From contig DATBMY010000425.1 in NCBI GenBank assembly GCA_036554605.1, forward strand, positions 1 through 6,990: 6,990 nt of DNA, given 5' to 3'. The notes beneath the pieces are model-generated. The model saw only the letters and a list, made by a program, of their open reading frames with translations. It searched no databases and was not told the DNA's origin. Position numbers and translations under genes: made by a program. The stretch is from DATBMY01 sp036554605. Its GTDB lineage: Bacteria > Acidobacteriota > Blastocatellia > UBA7656. Shown in pieces: positions 1 through 5,092 of this stretch; the stretch's first letter is position 1; every line of letters starts with the position of its first letter.

Positions 1-131
1 GAGACGGCGAGCGAAGCGAGCAGCGGCTTGTAGATGAAGCCGAACACGCGACTGCCTTGCGCGAATACTTTGGCGTCGAACGCGGTTTCTGAATTGACGC
101 CGGGGCGTCGAAGAGTCAGATTGGATTCGCC
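1..131 (-). CDS. possible partial gene at left edge, start uncertain
   Basis: On the minus strand the frame just downstream of the PilZ gene is open from the stop at 132-134 to the window edge, and it has protein-like composition (GVNSETAFDAKVFAQG, then SRVFGFIYKPLLASLAV). No ATG occurs in it. The best start is GTG at 45-47, with a weak AAGG seven bases upstream; this would begin MFGFIYKPLLASLAV, which could be the start of a membrane anchor or signal segment. The overlapping minus frame starting ATG at 133-135 is also open but very arginine-rich and looks like a shadow. The product is not recognised. The stretch could equally be non-coding 3' sequence of the neighbouring gene. Confidence 0.25.
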
Positions 132-147
132 TCATATCGCGGCAGGC

Positions 148-1359
148 TCAGACGGGCCATCTTCTTTCGATGAACTGCACGCAAATACGCTCGAACCCGT
201 CCTGTCCCGAGTAGAGGTTCCGCACCAGAGCGGCGCTCTGAAACTCTTTTGCGGGGATGGTCACTCTTACCATTTCATATTCCGGAGGCGGTGACTTGAT
301 TACTATACGCGCGCCGCCCGCGCTCATGTTCTCCGTCACCGTCACTTCGCGAGAGATATTCCGGCCATTCTCGTCGAGGTACTCGACGGCCACTTTTTCA
401 GCGAGCTCGAAGCGCGGCTCGCGCCTCCGGTCGCATGCGTCCCATTTCTGTGTGCGAAATGTAGCCCACGGCTTGTGCAAAAAACCGGCCGGCGGATTCT
501 GCCCTATAAACTCTAACCCCACTACCCTCACCCCTTCTTTAGCGGGTTCAACGCGCCGCACTATCGCGTACATGTTATAACCCGGTTCGGAGAATCCATG
601 GTTGCGAAGCCTCGTCGGCAGCGGCAGAGTAATGTGGAGGACTGTGCCCGGCTTAACCCGGCGTTGCATCTGGACCGCGACACCCATCCGGCTCACGTCT
701 ATCGTGCGAGTGACTTCGTTCCATTTGCTCGTCTGACCATAGCCGGCGACGAGCGCGGGGACCGATAGCTTGAACCGGTCGCAGCGCCGGCGGTTGGCTT
801 CAGGCGCACGAGGCGCTTCCTTTACCAGTACAGGCCGCTCGACCGCCACGTGAATGTTTACCGTATCGTCGCCGCCAGGCAAAGAGCCGCCGGTCGCGGG
901 CACTTCCTTCGGCCGCGCCTCTTGTGCTGGAGCAACCTTCTTCCCGGCCCGCGGTATTTCGAGGGGAAGCGGGACCGGCGTTCTTCTCTGAATAGTGCGG
1001 TCATACTCGGCGCGCTTCTGATTGTTGGTAAGCGCCACAAATGCTTCCGAGACCTTGTTAAAAGCATGGTCAATCCTGGTCAGCATCTCGTCGGGCACCG
1101 CGGCGCGCACCTTATAGTAAGAAGGATGGAGCACAGCGATGGCGCGGTGATATGCTTCCACGACTTCGTCGTTCTTGGCCGACCGCTCCACTCCCAGCGT
1201 CTGGTAGTGCGTGAGGGCCTTTTCTACCCGCTCCAGCAGGTACTCGATTTCAAGATAGTGCTCGTGTATCAGCTTTCCCGTATTCGAGCGACGCTTATTT
1301 TGTCTTGCCCGCTTCAATGCGCCGGATGATTGCACGAGCGGCTCGGAAGTCTCGGTCAT
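148..1359 (-). CDS. J-like domain protein with two PilZ domains (putative c-di-GMP effector)
   Basis: A 403-aa, apparently soluble protein with no signal peptide or membrane segment. Residues about 50-123 look like a J domain (HYQTLGV near 51-57, helix II ending in HPS at 78-80, then AFNKVSEAFVAL and RAEYD at 116-120). The HPD tripeptide needed to stimulate Hsp70 ATPase reads H78-P79-S80, so ordinary DnaJ co-chaperone activity is doubtful. A Pro/Ala-rich linker (about 126-190) leads to two PilZ domains. PilZ-1 (about 190-290) has R191xxxR195 and D221xS223xxG226. PilZ-2 (about 311-400) has R312xxxR316 and N344xS346xxG349. These are the conserved cyclic-di-GMP-contacting motifs of PilZ, so both sites look competent. 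The start is ATG with GAGG (1367-1370) seven bases upstream. The gene stands alone and diverges from the Rieske gene. Target and partner are unknown; a signalling or surface/motility role is inferred from PilZ. Confidence 0.85.
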   Translation of the reverse strand: MTETSEPLVQSSGALKRARQNKRRSNTGKLIHEHYLEIEYLLERVEKALTHYQTLGVERSAKNDEVVEAYHRAIAVLHPSYYKVRAAVPDEMLTRIDHAFNKVSEAFVALTNNQKRAEYDRTIQRRTPVPLPLEIPRAGKKVAPAQEARPKEVPATGGSLPGGDDTVNIHVAVERPVLVKEAPRAPEANRRRCDRFKLSVPALVAGYGQTSKWNEVTRTIDVSRMGVAVQMQRRVKPGTVLHITLPLPTRLRNHGFSEPGYNMYAIVRRVEPAKEGVRVVGLEFIGQNPPAGFLHKPWATFRTQKWDACDRRREPRFELAEKVAVEYLDENGRNISREVTVTENMSAGGARIVIKSPPPEYEMVRVTIPAKEFQSAALVRNLYSGQDGFERICVQFIERRWPV

Positions 1360-1366
1360 AACTGCG

Positions 1367-1370
1367 CCTC
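1367..1370 (-). promoter_or_regulatory. ribosome binding site of the J-like/PilZ gene
   Basis: GAGG on the minus strand ends seven bases before the ATG at 1357-1359 and supports that start. Confidence 0.55.
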
Positions 1371-1423
1371 ATTATTGAATGGAGTCGGTCGGGGGAAAGT
1401 GAGCTTACCTGAAAGACAAGGCA

Positions 1424-1451
1424 ATTATGGACCAGACGATACATTTGTCAA
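1424..1451 (-). promoter_or_regulatory. candidate sigma70-type promoter for the J-like/PilZ gene
   Basis: On the minus strand a perfect TTGACA -35 hexamer (1446-1451) is followed after 16 bases by CATAAT (1424-1429), a five-of-six match to the -10 consensus. Transcription would start near 1417 and leave a 5' leader of roughly 55-60 bases before the ATG at 1359. This is read by eye and is not confirmed. Confidence 0.5.
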
Positions 1452-1571
1452 CGGTGTTGTTTTGTGGCTTTTGGCCTTCCTCCCCGCGAAGGGAATTCAA
1501 ATGCGCTTTTTGTGAAAAAAAAATCCCCGAATGTGATCTGAAATCTCGCGCTAACAACCTGCGTCCGGGCT

Positions 1572-1600
1572 TTGATAGATCGGCATTAAGCAAATAGAAT
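1572..1600 (+). promoter_or_regulatory. candidate sigma70-type promoter for the Rieske oxygenase gene
   Basis: TTGATA (1572-1577) is followed after exactly 17 bases by TAGAAT (1595-1600); each hexamer differs from consensus at one position. Transcription would begin near 1607, giving a leader of about 35 bases that contains the ribosome binding site at 1632-1636. Read by eye, not tested. Confidence 0.5.
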
Positions 1601-1631
1601 TGCTCACGGCAATAATATTCGCGAACAGTCT

Positions 1632-1636
1632 GGAGG
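1632..1636 (+). promoter_or_regulatory. ribosome binding site deciding the GTG start of the Rieske gene
   Basis: GGAGG lies five bases before GTG at 1642 but 14 bases before the next in-frame start, ATG at 1651. Spacing therefore favours the GTG start. Confidence 0.65.
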
Positions 1637-1641
1637 CCTAA

Positions 1642-2721
1642 GTGAAAAGCATGGACTATATTTTCGACGATCATCTCGCGCGAGCCGCGACGCTTCCGTC
1701 GCGGTGGTACACGGACCCGCGGATTTTGGAACAGGAGAAAGCAAGCGTCTTTTATCGCACCTGGCAGCTGGTGGCGCGAAGCGATCAGCTCAGCGCGCCG
1801 GGCGATTACGTGACCGCAATGGTAGCCGGCGAGAGCATCATAGTGGCGCGCGGAGCGGACGAAAAGCTGCGCGCTTTTACGAATGTTTGCCGCCATCGCG
1901 CGGGGCCGGTAGCCGAAGGGTGCGGCAATCGCAAAGTTTTTCAATGCGGCTACCACGGCTGGACCTACACGCTTGAAGGCCGCTTGCACCGGACGCCTGA
2001 ATTCGATGGCGTAGAGCAGTTTGCGAAAGAGGATAACTGCCTGCCCGAGCTTCGCGTCGAAACCTGGGGCGCGCTCGTATTCGTCAACCTCGACCCCGTG
2101 TGCCCGCCGCTCGCGGAAACGCTCGAAGACATTCCTACGCGTCTGGCTCATCTCGACCTTTCGAGCATGCGGTTTGCCGCTCGCAAAGATTGGTACGTCG
2201 ACTGCAACTGGAAGACCTACGTCGACAACTATCTCGAAGGCTATCACATCCCCATCGTTCACCCTTCGCTAAATCGCGAGCTTGATTATGGAGAGTACCG
2301 GACCGAAACGCGCCTGAATTATTCGATCCAGCATGCGCCAATCAAGCGAACCGTAGCCGGCCGCCTGCGCCAGGGCGAGGGCGAGGGCGAGGCACAGTAC
2401 TTCTGGGTCTTCCCTAACCTGATGCTGAACGTCTATCCCGATAACTACTCTACGAACCTTATAGTGCCGCTCGGCCCAGAGCGCACGCTCACAGTTTTTG
2501 AATGGTACTTTCTCGACCCCGAGAGAGAGGACGTTCAGGAGAAGCTGAAAGAGACCATCGCCTTCAGCGACGAGATACAGTTAGAGGATATCGCGATATG
2601 CGAAGCGGTACAGCGCGGGCTGCGCTCGAAGTTCTATGACAGGGGCCGCTACTCGGTTAAGCGCGAAAACGGCCTTCATCATTTCCACGGGCTTCTGTCC
2701 GACTTCTTTCACCGCAAATAG
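1642..2721 (+). CDS. Rieske 2Fe-2S non-heme iron oxygenase, alpha (catalytic) subunit
   Basis: A 359-aa cytoplasmic protein. The N-terminal Rieske domain (about 35-150) has C83xH85 and C102xxH105, separated by 16 residues, which ligate the 2Fe-2S cluster. The C-terminal catalytic domain has NWKTYVDNYLEGYH around 189-202. The mononuclear iron ligands are predicted as H202, H207 and D316. The residue three before the first iron His, which bridges the two metal centres, is Glu199; classical aromatic dioxygenases such as naphthalene dioxygenase have Asp there. Glu at this place is known from the carnitine oxygenase CntA, and the VDNYLEGYH stretch resembles choline-monooxygenase-like members, so a quaternary amine or similar substrate is a reasonable but unproven guess. 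An electron-donating reductase or ferredoxin is needed, and none is encoded in this window. A GEGEGE run at 245-250 comes from three copies of GGCGAG. The gene appears monocistronic and ends at a hairpin repeat. Confidence 0.9.
   Translation: MKSMDYIFDDHLARAATLPSRWYTDPRILEQEKASVFYRTWQLVARSDQLSAPGDYVTAMVAGESIIVARGADEKLRAFTNVCRHRAGPVAEGCGNRKVFQCGYHGWTYTLEGRLHRTPEFDGVEQFAKEDNCLPELRVETWGALVFVNLDPVCPPLAETLEDIPTRLAHLDLSSMRFAARKDWYVDCNWKTYVDNYLEGYHIPIVHPSLNRELDYGEYRTETRLNYSIQHAPIKRTVAGRLRQGEGEGEAQYFWVFPNLMLNVYPDNYSTNLIVPLGPERTLTVFEWYFLDPEREDVQEKLKETIAFSDEIQLEDIAICEAVQRGLRSKFYDRGRYSVKRENGLHHFHGLLSDFFHRK
2374..2391 (+). repeat. three tandem GGCGAG hexamers inside the Rieske gene
   Basis: Three perfect copies of GGCGAG encode Gly-Glu three times in a loop-like part of the catalytic domain. 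The unit length is a multiple of three, so gain or loss of copies keeps the frame. Confidence 0.7.
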
Positions 2722-2825
2722 CGTGATAAGAAAGTCCGAAGTCCGGAGTCCGAAGTCCGAAGTCGGGAATGCTTCCAGGTTTGACTCCGGACTCCGGACT
2801 TCGGACTTTCTTGTTACTTATCACG
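2722..2825. repeat. heptad-repeat palindrome between convergent genes, possible bidirectional terminator
   Basis: This long imperfect inverted repeat starts directly after the Rieske stop codon and ends seven bases before the methyltransferase stop codon. The outer arms CGTGATAAG (2722-2730) and its complement (2817-2825) match perfectly. The inner arms 2731-2757 and 2783-2809 match over 27 bases with one mismatch. The right side has seven extra bases (2810-2816) that would bulge, and the loop is about 25 bases (2758-2782). The inner arms are tandem 7-bp units of the form GTCCGAA/GTCCGGA: about five on the left (2734-2768, last one degenerate) and four complementary ones on the right. Transcribed from either side it would fold into a strong hairpin, so transcription termination or mRNA 3' protection is plausible, although there is no long T tract. 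It could also be one copy of a dispersed palindromic repeat family. No protein-coding role is supported. Confidence 0.85.
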
Positions 2826-2832
2826 CCCAGAG

Positions 2833-3843
2833 TTACTTGATTCCGATCACCATCGAATCGGGCCCGATCAGATGCTCCACGCGTGTCTTTCGATAGCCTG
2901 CGTCCCGCATCCACGAAACGCAATCGGCCCCGGTATAATCGAAGCCTTCCGGCGTCTCGATCAACATGTTCAGGCTCATCAAAAGCCCAAACGCATTCTC
3001 CTTCCTCTCATCATCTATTATCGCGTCATAGATGATCACCGCTCCCCCATCCGGGATCGCCTCATAGGCCTTCGATAACAGCATCCGTTTATCTTCAAGA
3101 CCCCAGTCATGCAGTATATGCCCCATCAAGATGACATCTGCCTCTGGCAGAGGGTCTTTGAAAAAGTCGCCCGGATAAAAGCGCAGCCGTTCACCCAGCC
3201 CGTGCGAGCTAATGTACTCTTCAAAGATGGGCCGGATAAGCGGCAGATCGAACCCGCCGCCGGTGAGGTGCGGGTGCGCCAGAGCTATTTGCGTCGACAC
3301 TCCTCCTTGAGCTGCTCCCACATCCACAAAACTCTTGTACTCACCCCAGGGGAACTTGCTCGCTATAGCCTTCGCCGCTCCGAGGCTGAGCCCGGTCATG
3401 CCTTTAAGGAAATTCTTCAAGCGGTCTTCGTCGGCGTAGAGGGCGGCGAACAGATCCTGCCCTTCTCTCACTTCGTTCTGAGGCTTGCCGGTGCGCAAGG
3501 CTTCGGTGAGCGATCCCCAAAATCGATACAGGCGAGCGTTAGCCATTTCCAGCATCCCCCCGACATAAGTCGGCTTCTCGCGGTCGAGAAATAGATCTGT
3601 CTCGGCGGTGTTGGAGTAGATGCCTCCGTTTCGCTCGAGCATACGCAGCGCGACAAGCGAATCGAAGAAGTCCCGAGCGGCGCGCGGGTGCAGGCCGAGG
3701 CGATCAGCAAGTGTATCGGCATCCAGAGGATTTCTGGCAAGCTCGGTGAAAAGGCCAAGCTCGACGGCGCTAAATAGAGTCTTCGAGCCCCAAAAGCCGA
3801 GTCCTAGCTGAAGTATTGAGTCCGGAGCGTGAGGACTATTCAT
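2833..3843 (-). CDS. SAM-dependent O-methyltransferase (Methyltransf_2 type)
   Basis: A 336-aa cytoplasmic class I methyltransferase. The N-terminal part (about 8-85) resembles the winged-helix dimerisation domain of plant-type O-methyltransferases (GFWGSKTLFSAVELGLFTEL). The catalytic domain has the SAM-binding motif DVGAAQGG (174-181), an acidic ribose-binding position in GFDLP (D199), PGDFF (224-228), and HILHDW, where H245 matches the catalytic-base His of this family. It transfers a methyl group from SAM to a hydroxyl, usually on an aromatic or polyketide-like small molecule; the acceptor cannot be read from the sequence. The start is ATG 3841-3843 because AAGGAG lies seven bases before it. 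The longer frame would use TTG at 3862-3864, which overlaps the upstream stop and would place that SD inside the coding sequence. It is the second gene of a unit with the secreted DUF4350-like gene, 17 bp upstream, and its stop faces the heptad palindrome. Confidence 0.88.
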   Translation of the reverse strand: MNSPHAPDSILQLGLGFWGSKTLFSAVELGLFTELARNPLDADTLADRLGLHPRAARDFFDSLVALRMLERNGGIYSNTAETDLFLDREKPTYVGGMLEMANARLYRFWGSLTEALRTGKPQNEVREGQDLFAALYADEDRLKNFLKGMTGLSLGAAKAIASKFPWGEYKSFVDVGAAQGGVSTQIALAHPHLTGGGFDLPLIRPIFEEYISSHGLGERLRFYPGDFFKDPLPEADVILMGHILHDWGLEDKRMLLSKAYEAIPDGGAVIIYDAIIDDERKENAFGLLMSLNMLIETPEGFDYTGADCVSWMRDAGYRKTRVEHLIGPDSMVIGIK

Positions 3844-3850
3844 CGCGATT

Positions 3851-3856
3851 CTCCTT
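3851..3856 (-). promoter_or_regulatory. ribosome binding site deciding the methyltransferase start
   Basis: AAGGAG on the minus strand, seven bases before ATG 3843. It sits in the 17-bp gap after the stop (3861-3863) of the preceding gene and rules in favour of the shorter 336-aa product. Confidence 0.8.
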
Positions 3857-3860
3857 ATAT

Positions 3861-4847
3861 TCAATTTAGCAAGCCTGATAGCCAGCGGAGCACGTTTAAT
3901 GCAAACTGCTTATCGTCGTTGCCGGGCACGTTCATGCCCATCCTGGATTCCCGCGTCTGGCCTGCTTGTGTCGAACGTATCACCTGCGCGGAAAACATGG
4001 CGGCTTCCCCGAGTATAACTACTCTGCCTCTGCCGAACTTCATTGCCACGCCCTGCGCTCGCCCGCCTGCCGCGCGAGCATGATCGGCGCTGATCGCACT
4101 CCTGCTGGAAGCCATCTCAACGGCGGCTTGCAGCTCTCTGCGATTCGGCGATTCGTGAGCGCCGGGGCCAAGCCTCATCAGCGCAATCGCCCCTTCGGGG
4201 ACGCTGAGCGACTGTCCCGTGAAGGCCACCACGCGCTTGACTTGCTCCGAAGGGTTGCGGCCGCGAAGCAGCGGGTGGTTTCCCAGCAGCCCGTTCTCTT
4301 GAGAGAAGACAAGCGTGGTCGGAGACCTGTCGTTGTTCGCAAGATCGAACACGTATCCCTTGCCCATCTCGACGCCAAACTGGCGGGCGAGATTCTCTGC
4401 CGCGCTCCCGAACGGCGCGTGATCGGCAATCAGCAGCAGCGAGCCGCCCGCGCGCACCCAGACGCGCACCGCATCGCATTCTTCCTGTGTGAAGGCCGGC
4501 GCTGATGTGTCGTCACTTGCGTCAGGCGCGGCGGCGTTTGCTATTACAAGCACCTTTGCGCCCTCAAGCGATTCTTTCTTGAATTTATTCGTCCCGGGCA
4601 CCACCTGGTAGCCGTCGTTTCTGAGCAGATCGGCAAACGGCTTGTAGCGCCCATCGGCGGTATGAAAATTCGAATGCGCTTCGTCGATGATGACCTTCGG
4701 ATGCTTTCTCGAATAGGCCGGGCGCTCTACCGATGAATTAAACTCGGGATCGGCCATCTGTTGCGCCAGCAGATTCGCGCTTAGCAATAAAGCGGTCGTC
4801 AGGTAAATAACCGGTTTGAACAGACTCTGTGTAGCGGCTTTTCGCAC
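3861..4847 (-). CDS. secreted DUF4350/GATase-like protein of unknown function
   Basis: A 328-aa protein with an N-terminal signal peptide: basic MRKAATQSLFK, a hydrophobic core, and probable signal peptidase I cleavage after LLA near residue 28. The mature protein is predicted to be periplasmic or exported. It has an alternating beta/alpha pattern like class I glutamine-amidotransferase-like folds: KVLVIANAAAP (98-108), then a segment ending SLLLIADHAPFG (136-147), and GRVVILGEAAMFS (274-286). Conserved-looking polar motifs are DEAHSNFHT (55-63), D142-H143, H191 in NHPLL, and a closing NVLRWLSGLL. No catalytic Cys nucleophile is evident, so amidotransferase activity is unlikely; such domains can bind ligands or act as structural modules. 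The start is GTG 4845-4847 with GGAGGGGG about 9-12 bases upstream; no ATG fits. It is probably co-transcribed with the methyltransferase. The DUF4350 assignment is from motif resemblance only. Confidence 0.7.
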   Translation of the reverse strand: MRKAATQSLFKPVIYLTTALLLSANLLAQQMADPEFNSSVERPAYSRKHPKVIIDEAHSNFHTADGRYKPFADLLRNDGYQVVPGTNKFKKESLEGAKVLVIANAAAPDASDDTSAPAFTQEECDAVRVWVRAGGSLLLIADHAPFGSAAENLARQFGVEMGKGYVFDLANNDRSPTTLVFSQENGLLGNHPLLRGRNPSEQVKRVVAFTGQSLSVPEGAIALMRLGPGAHESPNRRELQAAVEMASSRSAISADHARAAGGRAQGVAMKFGRGRVVILGEAAMFSAQVIRSTQAGQTRESRMGMNVPGNDDKQFALNVLRWLSGLLN

Positions 4848-4911
4848 GTTAAGCTACCCCCTCCGCCGCCAGAATAGCATAAAGGCGATCCCGATGTTCA
4901 ATCGTCACAAG

Positions 4912-4932
4912 CAAGTGTGATATGCGCACTTG
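4912..4932. promoter_or_regulatory. imperfect palindrome, candidate operator in divergent region
   Basis: CAAGTG (4912-4917) and CACTTG (4927-4932) form a perfect six-base inverted repeat around a nine-base centre. A further G/C pair inside (4919/4925) makes seven of the first eight positions pair. The 21-bp size and location between two divergent genes suit a dimeric regulator site. No regulator gene is next to it. Confidence 0.3.
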
Positions 4933-5081
4933 AGCAGAGCAGGCTGCCGAGCCGAGAATAGAGATGCTCTTATGCTGTATCAGTTGTGAGCAAGAAAGGG
5001 AGTAGCGCGGGCGGATGTCCGAGGGGGATGTCTCGAATTCCCGCGTTGCTCCCTTAATTTGGTTAAGGGCATTTCAAAAGC

Positions 5082-5086
5082 GAGGT
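5082..5086 (+). promoter_or_regulatory. ribosome binding site deciding the tryptophanase start
   Basis: GAGGT ends six bases before ATG 5093. The upstream in-frame ATG at 5015 has only a GGGAG twelve bases away, a poorer placement. Confidence 0.7.
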
Positions 5087-5092
5087 CGAGCG

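Larger units (their letters stand above)
1360..1641. other. divergent intergenic region (282 bp)
   Basis: This separates the minus-strand J-like/PilZ gene from the plus-strand Rieske gene. It holds one candidate promoter per strand (listed separately) and a run of nine A at 1515-1523, about 50 bp upstream of the Rieske -35, which could bend DNA or act as an UP-like element. Short weak inverted repeats are present (CCTTC 1475-1479 with GAAGG 1488-1492). No convincing small gene, riboswitch or structured RNA is visible. Confidence 0.5.
4848..5092. other. divergent intergenic region upstream of tryptophanase (245 bp)
   Basis: This lies between the minus-strand DUF4350-like gene and tryptophanase. 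It holds an imperfect palindrome (4912-4932, listed separately). No promoter stands out clearly on either strand. Short frames exist: ATG 4964 to stop 5003-5005 (13 codons), and an in-frame upstream ATG at 5015. Neither contains the features of a TnaC-like leader (a separate short peptide with a critical Trp before its stop). No Trp-dependent attenuator can be supported. Confidence 0.45.

Noticed and set aside
850..1329. 159-codon plus-strand frame antisense to the J-like/PilZ gene
   Set aside because: It overlaps the J-like domain coding sequence and has no domain-like content or good ribosome binding site that I can see.
1506..1523. CTTTTTGTG followed by nine A as a terminator hairpin
   Set aside because: Pairing is only T with A, there is no GC stem, and the position between divergent genes gives it no transcript to terminate.
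1405..2262. 285-codon open frame on the minus strand antisense to the Rieske gene
   Set aside because: It overlaps a gene with intact Rieske and iron-binding motifs, shows no recognisable domain, and is explained by codon bias of a GC-rich gene leaving the opposite strand open.
2636..2923. Short frames on both strands containing RSPKSEV/LRTSDF-type peptides
   Set aside because: They are translations of the 7-bp DNA repeat (three units make seven codons) and not real proteins.
3109..3594. 161-codon plus-strand frame antisense to the methyltransferase
   Set aside because: It covers the coding strand of clear SAM-binding and catalytic motifs and has no recognisable protein pattern of its own.
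4964..5005. Short frame MLLCCISCEQERE as a TnaC-like leader peptide
   Set aside because: It has no Trp residue, no clear ribosome binding site, and nothing resembling the TnaC pattern.
5015..5092. 26-codon N-terminal extension of tryptophanase from ATG 5015
   Set aside because: The SD spacing is poor, the extension has no family counterpart, and GAGGT plus ATG 5093 gives the expected N terminus.
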